The notes below the pieces were generated by a model. The model had not been told where the DNA came from. It made no database searches and saw nothing but the letters and a program-made list of their open reading frames with translations. Shown piece by piece: positions 59,956 to 64,000 of a stretch of 64,000 nt of DNA. Position numbers and translations under genes: made by a program. The stretch spans positions 1-64,000 of the forward strand of contig JACRIX010000061.1 of NCBI GenBank assembly GCA_016215645.1. The letters are read 5' to 3'. The DNA comes from Rhodocyclales bacterium. Lineage in GTDB: Bacteria; Pseudomonadota; Gammaproteobacteria; Burkholderiales; Rhodocyclaceae. The stretch's first letter is position 1; each line of letters opens with the position of its first letter.

Positions 59956-62900
59956 ACGGCATCGGCCAGCCTGAACGCGCCACGCAGAACCGCGTCGTCG
60001 CCCTGTTCCGCGACGAGCTGAATTACCGCTACCTGGGTGACTGGACCGACCGGGCGGGCAACAGCAACATCGACGAGGGTTTGCTGACGAGTTACCTGAG
60101 CGGCGCGGGATACTCGCCGGCGCAGATCAGCCGTGCGCTCGACGTGCTGCGCCGGGAAGCCGACCACCATGGCCGCACGCTCTACGGCAACAACCAGGCC
60201 GTGTATGGCCTGCTGCGCTATGGCGTGCCGGTGAAGATCGAAGCCGGTCAGGTGACCGAGTCGGTGCAACTGATCAACTGGCGCGAACCGGAGTGCAACG
60301 ACTTCGCCCTGGCCGAGGAAGTGACGCTGCAGCGAGGTTACGCAAACGCGCACGAGCGCCGGCCGGACATCGTGCTCTACCTGAACGGCATTGCCATCGG
60401 CGTGCTGGAACTGAAGAACAGCCGGGTCAGCATCGGCGATGGCATCCGCCAGAGCCTGTCCAACCAGTTGCCGGAATTCAATGCGTGGTTCTTCAGCACG
60501 GTGCAACTGATTTTCGCCGGCAACGATTCCGAGGGCTTGCAGTACGGCAGCATCGGCACGCCGGAGAAGTACTTCCTGAAGTGGAAGGAAGACGAGGCCG
60601 ACAACAGCCGCTTCAAGCTCGACAAGTACCTGCTGAAGATGTGCGACAAGGCGCGGTTGATCGAGCTGCTGCGCGATTTCGTGCTGTTCGACAACGGGGT
60701 GAAGAAGCTGCCGCGGGTGCATCAGTACTTCGGCATCAAGGCGGCACAGGAACATGTACGCGGCAAGCGGGGCGGCATCATCTGGCACACCCAGGGCGCG
60801 GGCAAGAGCATTCTGATGGTGCTGCTGGCGAAGCGGATCCTGGAAAACAATCCGCACGGCCGGGTGGTGATCATCACCGACCGCGACGAGCTGGACAAGC
60901 AGATCAAGCGCGTGTTCACCGAGGCCGGCGAGACCATCTACCGGACCAACAGCGGGCGCGACCTGATGCGCCAATTGGGGCAGACCCGGCCGCGGCTGCT
61001 GTGCTCGCTGGTACACAAGTTCGGCCCGGACGCGCGAGGCAAGAAGGATCAGGACTTCGAGGCCTTCATCCGGGAAGTGGAAGCGCAACCGTGCCGGACC
61101 GAGGGCGAGCTGTTCGTGTTCGTAGACGAATGCCACCGCACCCAGAGCGGCCGCCTGAACCGGGTGATGAAGGCAATGATGCCGGGTGCCGTTTTCATCG
61201 GCTTCACCGGCACGCCGCTGCTGAAGCAGGACCGGGCGACGAGCCAGGAAGTGTTCGGCGGCTACATTCACACCTACAAGTTCAGCGAGGCAGTGGAAGA
61301 CGGCGTGGTGCTCGACCTGGTTTACGAAGCACGCGACATCGACCAGACGCTGGGTGCCAACGACCAGATCGACCAGTGGTTCGAAACCAAGACCAGGGCG
61401 CTCAACGACTGGCAGAAGGACGAACTCAAGAAGCAGTGGGGCACGATGCAGAACGTGCTGAGTTCGAAGGCGCGCATGGACCGCGTGGTGGCCGACATCA
61501 TTTTCGATTTCGCCGTGAAGACGCGGCTTTCCAGCGAACGCGGCAACGCGATCCTGGTGGCCTCCAGCATTTACGAGGCCTGCAAGTATTTCGTGCTGTT
61601 CCAGAAGACGCCGTTCAAGGGCCGCAGCGCGGTGGTGACCTCCTACAACCCGCAGGCGAAGGACGTGACGCTGGAGGAAGTCGGCGCCAACACCGAGACC
61701 GACAAGCAGTTCATCTACAACACCTACACCGAACTGCTGAAGGATGTCGAGCCCAACCCCGGCATGAACAAGACCGAAACCTGGGAAGAAAAGGTCAAGG
61801 CGCTGTTCATCAAGGAGCCGGCCAGCATGCGGCTGCTGATCGTGGTGGACAAGCTGCTGACCGGCTTCGACGCGCCGCCTTGCACCTATCTCTACATCGA
61901 TAAGTCGATGCAGGACCACGGCCTGTTCCAGGCCATCTGCCGCACCAACCGGCTCGATGGCGATGACAAGGATTTCGGCTACATCGTCGATTACAAGGAC
62001 CTTTTCAACAAGGTCGAGAATGCGATCGCGGTCTATACCTCCGAACTGGATCACAGCACGACGGGCGCCGCCCCCGAAGTGATCGTGAAGGATCGGCTGA
62101 AGCTGGGCCGAGAGCGGCTGGATGCGGCTATCGAAGCGCTGGCACTACTCTGCGAGCCGGTGGAGCCGCCCAAGGGGGAGCTGGAGCACATTCACTATTT
62201 CTGCGGCAATACCGAGATACCGTCCGACCTGACGGCGCGCGAGCCACATCGCGCGGCGCTCTACAAGGGAGTGGTGGCGCTGGTCCGTGCCTGGGCCAAT
62301 ATCGCCGACGAACTCGAGCCGGCGGGCTACAGCCCGGCCGACATCGAGCGTATCAAGACCTTGCAGAAGCAGTACCTCGACCTGCGCGAGATCTTGCGCA
62401 TGGCCGCCGGGGAAGCGCTGGACCTCAAGCCTTTCGAGGCCGATATGCGCCACCTGATCGATACCTATATCGAAGCCTCGGCGCCGCGCAAGATTTCGCC
62501 TTTCGACAACATCGGCCTGCTCGACCTGATCGTGAAGACCGGCATCGCCAGCGCCATTGCCAGCCAGCTCGGCGGGCTGAAGGGCAACCGCGATGCGATT
62601 GCGGAGAGCATCGAGAACAACGTTCGCAGCAAGATCATCAAGGAACACCTGGCCGACCCGGCCTACTACGAGAAGATGTCCGCACTGCTCGACGAGATCA
62701 TCCGGCTGCGCAAGGAAAAGGCCATCGAGTACGAGGAGTACCTGAAGCGCATCGCCGCGCTGGCGATCAGTGTTCAGGCAGGCAAGGCTCCCGACGCCCC
62801 CGGGCAATTGAATACGCCGGGACGACTGGCGCTGTACAACAATCTGAAGGATCACGTTGCCACCAACAAGGCCAAGCAAGGCGCTGCGACCTATGGCGCG

Positions 62901-63083
62901 GCCGACGCGGCGCTCGATCTGGCTCTGCGGATCGACGCGGCAGTGAAGCAGAAGCGCCCCGACGGCTGGCGCGGCGTGCCGGCGCGGGAACAGATGGTGA
63001 GGCAGGCGCTGTATGAGGTGCTGATGGACATCGACGAAGTGAATCGCCTCTACCCGATCATCTTCGCGCAAAAGGAGTATTGA
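59952..63083 (+). CDS. hsdR: type I restriction endonuclease subunit HsdR
   Basis: Motor and nuclease subunit of the type I R-M complex. The 1043-aa protein has a PD-(D/E)xK nuclease (D139, E153 and K155 in PDIVLYLNG and GVLELKNS), Walker A HTQGAGKS (K285), the DECH box (D392), GFTGTPLL and the late helicase motifs DKLLTGFDAP and QAICRTNR. Length is normal. ATGA overlap couples it to the AlbA_2 gene, and its TGA overlaps the next ATG. Confidence 0.95.
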   Translation: MNGIGQPERATQNRVVALFRDELNYRYLGDWTDRAGNSNIDEGLLTSYLSGAGYSPAQISRALDVLRREADHHGRTLYGNNQAVYGLLRYGVPVKIEAGQVTESVQLINWREPECNDFALAEEVTLQRGYANAHERRPDIVLYLNGIAIGVLELKNSRVSIGDGIRQSLSNQLPEFNAWFFSTVQLIFAGNDSEGLQYGSIGTPEKYFLKWKEDEADNSRFKLDKYLLKMCDKARLIELLRDFVLFDNGVKKLPRVHQYFGIKAAQEHVRGKRGGIIWHTQGAGKSILMVLLAKRILENNPHGRVVIITDRDELDKQIKRVFTEAGETIYRTNSGRDLMRQLGQTRPRLLCSLVHKFGPDARGKKDQDFEAFIREVEAQPCRTEGELFVFVDECHRTQSGRLNRVMKAMMPGAVFIGFTGTPLLKQDRATSQEVFGGYIHTYKFSEAVEDGVVLDLVYEARDIDQTLGANDQIDQWFETKTRALNDWQKDELKKQWGTMQNVLSSKARMDRVVADIIFDFAVKTRLSSERGNAILVASSIYEACKYFVLFQKTPFKGRSAVVTSYNPQAKDVTLEEVGANTETDKQFIYNTYTELLKDVEPNPGMNKTETWEEKVKALFIKEPASMRLLIVVDKLLTGFDAPPCTYLYIDKSMQDHGLFQAICRTNRLDGDDKDFGYIVDYKDLFNKVENAIAVYTSELDHSTTGAAPEVIVKDRLKLGRERLDAAIEALALLCEPVEPPKGELEHIHYFCGNTEIPSDLTAREPHRAALYKGVVALVRAWANIADELEPAGYSPADIERIKTLQKQYLDLREILRMAAGEALDLKPFEADMRHLIDTYIEASAPRKISPFDNIGLLDLIVKTGIASAIASQLGGLKGNRDAIAESIENNVRSKIIKEHLADPAYYEKMSALLDEIIRLRKEKAIEYEEYLKRIAALAISVQAGKAPDAPGQLNTPGRLALYNNLKDHVATNKAKQGAATYGAADAALDLALRIDAAVKQKRPDGWRGVPAREQMVRQALYEVLMDIDEVNRLYPIIFAQKEY

Positions 63084-63799
63084 TGCTCGCGCAGATCGAT
63101 CTCGGCGATATGCGGATCGAGGTGCTCAGGAAGGACATCAGGAACATACACCTGAGCGTGCTGCCGCCGCACGGCAGGGTGCGCATTGCCGCACCGCGGC
63201 AGATGAATCTGGACACGATCCGGGTTTTCGTGATCTCGAAGCTGGAATGGATCCGGCGCCAGCAGCGAAAAATGGACGCGCAGGAACGCGAAGCGCCGCG
63301 CGAATACCTCGACCGCGAAAGCCACTACGTGTGGGGCCGGCGCTACCTGCTGAAGCGGGTAGACAAGGATCAGGCACCGAGTGTGGAGCTGCGGCATCGC
63401 ACGTTGGTGCTGCAACTGCGTCCCGCGACGAGCCAGGCGCGCGCAGAGGGGATTCTCGACGCCTGGTACCGGGAACAACTACGCACCGCCGCCCTTGAGC
63501 TGATCGCCAAATGGGCGCCGAAAATGGGTGTCCGGGTTGGCAGGCTTTTCGTGCAGCGCATGAAGACGCGCTGGGGAAGCTGCAATACGGCATCCGGCGC
63601 GATACGGCTCAACACCGAACTGGCGCGAAAACCTCCCGAGTGCCTGGAGTACATCGTGCTGCACGAGATGGCGCATCTGATCGAACCGAGCCATAACGCC
63701 CGCTTCGAGTCATTGATGAACACCTTTCTGCCAACCTGGCCCCATCTGCGCGAGCAACTCAACCGCCTGCCGGTACGCCACGAGGACTGGGCCTACTAG
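63083..63799 (+). CDS. YgjP-like M48-family metallopeptidase
   Basis: A 238-aa protein of the YgjP/DUF45 group, often encoded next to type I R-M genes. The zinc site is HEMAHLIEPSHNARF: H-E-x-x-H with a third histidine. MKTRWGSCNTASGAIRLN before it is the family WGSC motif. GGAG lies before ATG 63083, which overlaps the hsdR TGA by one base. Its task in R-M systems is not established; processing of a subunit is speculation. Confidence 0.9.
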   Translation: MLAQIDLGDMRIEVLRKDIRNIHLSVLPPHGRVRIAAPRQMNLDTIRVFVISKLEWIRRQQRKMDAQEREAPREYLDRESHYVWGRRYLLKRVDKDQAPSVELRHRTLVLQLRPATSQARAEGILDAWYREQLRTAALELIAKWAPKMGVRVGRLFVQRMKTRWGSCNTASGAIRLNTELARKPPECLEYIVLHEMAHLIEPSHNARFESLMNTFLPTWPHLREQLNRLPVRHEDWAY

Positions 63800-63831
63800 C
63801 GGACCGGTCGCCGCGGCGACACTATTCCCGC

Positions 63832-64000
63832 TCAGAGGATTTGCGCCGCCTCCTCGAAGCCCAGGCGCGGACCGCGCGGATAGTAGCCGCCCGTGTCGAG
63901 GCCGTAACCCATGTTGACGATGAAGTTCGACTTCCAGCGCCCGTCGGGGAAGAACTCGGCATCCACCTTCGCCGGATCGAATCCGCTCATCGGCCCGCAG
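63832..64000 (-). CDS. nitroreductase-family protein (malonic semialdehyde reductase-like), C-terminal end
   Basis: Read on the minus strand the last 55 residues are visible, including [24 protein letters not shown] and [17 protein letters not shown]. This is the C-terminal pattern of the RutE-type flavin reductases that convert malonic semialdehyde to 3-hydroxypropionate. The N-terminal FMN region is outside the window. It is convergent with the YgjP-like gene. Confidence 0.8.
   Translation of the reverse strand, partial: CGPMSGFDPAKVDAEFFPDGRWKSNFIVNMGYGLDTGGYYPRGPRLGFEEAAQIL

Noticed and set aside
63808-63821. perfect palindrome GTCGCCGCGGCGAC between convergent genes
   Set aside because: No loop-forming space or T-run; a chance GC-rich palindrome is plausible.

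Overview
The window is 64 kb of high-GC DNA, with G/C strongly preferred at third codon positions and long spurious open frames antisense to real genes. The gene content suggests a betaproteobacterium, probably of the Rhodocyclaceae/Rhodocyclales type: a polyhydroxyalkanoate phasin, a TAXI-type TRAP binding protein, a molybdenum cofactor cluster, and very many PAS sensor kinases. The lineage is inferred from gene content only.

Layout. 1-3.7 kb: 5' part of clpB behind a good sigma-32 promoter, a catalase-related protein with a DUF1304 membrane protein, and a phasin. 3.7-9.5 kb: one tightly overlapping minus-strand run (YoaA/DinG helicase, ATP-grasp-like protein, mobB, moeA, moaD, moaE). 9.8-13.3 kb: a hybrid PAS kinase and a TAXI protein. 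13.3-16.1 kb: three exported minus-strand proteins (MetX-like hydrolase, second hydrolase, secretin-N-domain protein), divergent from metY. 17.5-23.4 kb: pgm, a small ORF, and a redox module (GGR-type flavoprotein, two-cluster Fe-S protein, FAD-linked oxidase).

23.7-49.0 kb is a signal-transduction block: five multi-PAS kinases (up to 2013 aa), a REC-EAL phosphodiesterase, an MCP, a CheW with a C-terminal membrane helix, an internally deleted MCP remnant and an ANTAR regulator. Its genes share modules and duplicated upstream DNA, so it grew partly by duplication.

49.0-50.3 kb is a scar of an integrated element: integrase tail, HigB/HigA-type toxin-antitoxin pair with an apparently leaderless promoter, and the 3' flank of a tRNA-Asp gene. 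50.5-54.6 kb is a three-gene catabolic operon (mmsA, GMC oxidoreductase, metallo-beta-lactamase-fold hydrolase). 54.6-63.8 kb is a type I restriction-modification operon (hsdM, hsdS, AlbA_2/winged-helix protein with a tandem-repeat linker, hsdR, YgjP-like metallopeptidase). The window ends in the 3' end of a nitroreductase-family gene resembling malonic semialdehyde reductase.

The most unexpected signal is a 24-bp dispersed sequence present at least 12 times (RAGTCGGCGCTGG, then YGRN, then ACGGCGA), both between genes and inside unrelated coding regions, where it often encodes V-G-A-G-(D/G)-T-A. A second one is a pair of duplicated upstream regions (37989-38233 and 41278-41601) that may hold a promoter and a structured leader RNA.
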